NCBI GenBank assembly: GCA_946800325.1
Contig: OX326956.1
Location: 36,661,582-36,725,581, forward strand
DNA from: Luzula sylvatica
Taxonomy: Eukaryota; Streptophyta; Magnoliopsida; Poales; Juncaceae
DNA length: 64,000 nt
Direction of reading: 5' to 3'
The translations under genes were made by a program, and so were the position numbers. The notes below the pieces were generated by a model. It did no database searches and was not told the DNA's origin. It saw nothing but the letters and a program-made list of their open reading frames with translations. Below are positions 63,601 to 64,000 of the stretch, in pieces (position 1 is the stretch's first letter; the number at the start of each line of letters is the position of its first letter).

Positions 63601-64000
63601 CAACAATTTCAAGCTTTCGAAATTTACGTGGCCAAGTCGTTTAAGCCACAATCTCGACACATCTTCAACACCCGCTTTTAATGCCATCGATTTTGCATTT
63701 TTAAGAACGAGTGGAAAATTTCTATTTTTCTCCATTTTTATGGTTGTCATAATTTGACTTCCATTTTTCGATGTATCGTAGATTTTACAACTCTCACCTT
63801 CAAAATGAACCGAGTGGCCATGCTCGATTAATTGTCCCACACTCAATAAATTTTGTGCCAACTCCGGCACAAGCATCACATCACGTATGGTTTTTCTTCC
63901 ATTTTTCATTTCGATGGCGATTGTACCTTTTCCTTTTGATTGGACAACCGCACCATTACCCATCATAATTTGAGTAGTGTCGGTCGCATCAATTTCGGTG
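60611..64000 (-). mobile_element. Ty1/Copia retrotransposon, 3' part (cut by window end)
   Basis: The 3' LTR is 60611-61008 (398 bp; minus-strand TGTTAAATTTAATG to CTCCAACA), with a polypurine tract AAGGGGAG directly before it (minus strand). Flanking bases 60606-60610 are TTAGA, to be matched at the unseen 5' end. The domain order integrase, reverse transcriptase, RNase H identifies Copia. Confidence 0.92.
60963..64000 (-). pseudogene. Copia polyprotein (GAG-pre-integrase, integrase, RT, RNase H), one frameshift, partial
   Basis: From the window edge (64000) the minus strand is open. In order it shows a protease-to-integrase linker, GAG-pre-integrase ([12 protein letters not shown], then CEACVLGK), and the integrase core with [16 protein letters not shown] and DRGGEY plus [10 protein letters not shown]. 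The reverse transcriptase follows with KARLV-type block [23 protein letters not shown] and the catalytic SLYVDDLIV. At about 61757-61762 a one-base indel shifts the frame. RNase H continues to 60963 (DSDWAGSADD, STAEAEY, DNKSAI, HIKLKHHFIR), reading across the polypurine tract into the LTR. The N-terminal gag and protease lie outside the window. One lesion in about 1,000 codons suggests a fairly young copy, or a sequencing error in a C/G run. Confidence 0.9.

Noticed and set aside
61018..63968. Plus-strand ORFs opposite the Copia polyprotein
   Set aside because: Shadow frames; all recognisable domains are on the minus strand.

Overview
This is nuclear DNA of a flowering plant, most likely a eudicot. 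It is AT-rich, has GT-AG introns and dense nested transposons, and carries two conserved plant genes whose exons can be followed base by base. No plastid, mitochondrial or bacterial signature was seen. The species cannot be fixed from the sequence.

Layout. 1-6.9 kb: a decayed Ptta/En-Spm (transposase_24-like) gene and local tandem duplications of its 3' end. 7-22 kb: nested repeats. These include a 119-bp minisatellite organised as two 830-bp higher-order blocks, a Pack-type element carrying a PRMT6-like gene fragment, two foldback families sitting inside (TA)n tracts, two solo LTRs of one family with perfect 5-bp target duplications, and a 5.2-kb element with inverted ends and captured exons. 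22-25.7 kb: a MITE, a tRNA-derived SINE and a PIF/Harbinger-type element. 25.7-28.5 kb (minus): an intact 14-exon GDAP2-like macro-domain/CRAL-TRIO gene. 30.9-31.9 kb: a hAT element. 32.25-35.55 kb (plus): an intact 8-exon ELF6/REF6-type JmjC histone demethylase gene that stops after a single C-terminal zinc finger.

35.9-59.2 kb: a tandem array of intronless genes for secreted cysteine-rich peptides. Five are open, and a gene-less relic unit lies directly behind the demethylase. The units share signal peptide, promoter and 3' flank but differ in the mature peptide. The array has been pulled apart by Helitrons, a hAT element with a perfect 8-bp duplication, and a complete 5.74-kb Mutator-like element. 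That element has a perfect 9-bp duplication, an intact transposase, and an antisense plant-mobile-domain gene that is broken. 60.6-64 kb (minus): a Ty1/Copia retrotransposon with one frameshift, cut by the window end.

The two conserved genes are unrelated housekeeping or chromatin genes. The most biologically interesting object is the peptide array. Its paralogous units also serve as internal empty-site controls that date and delimit the transposon insertions.
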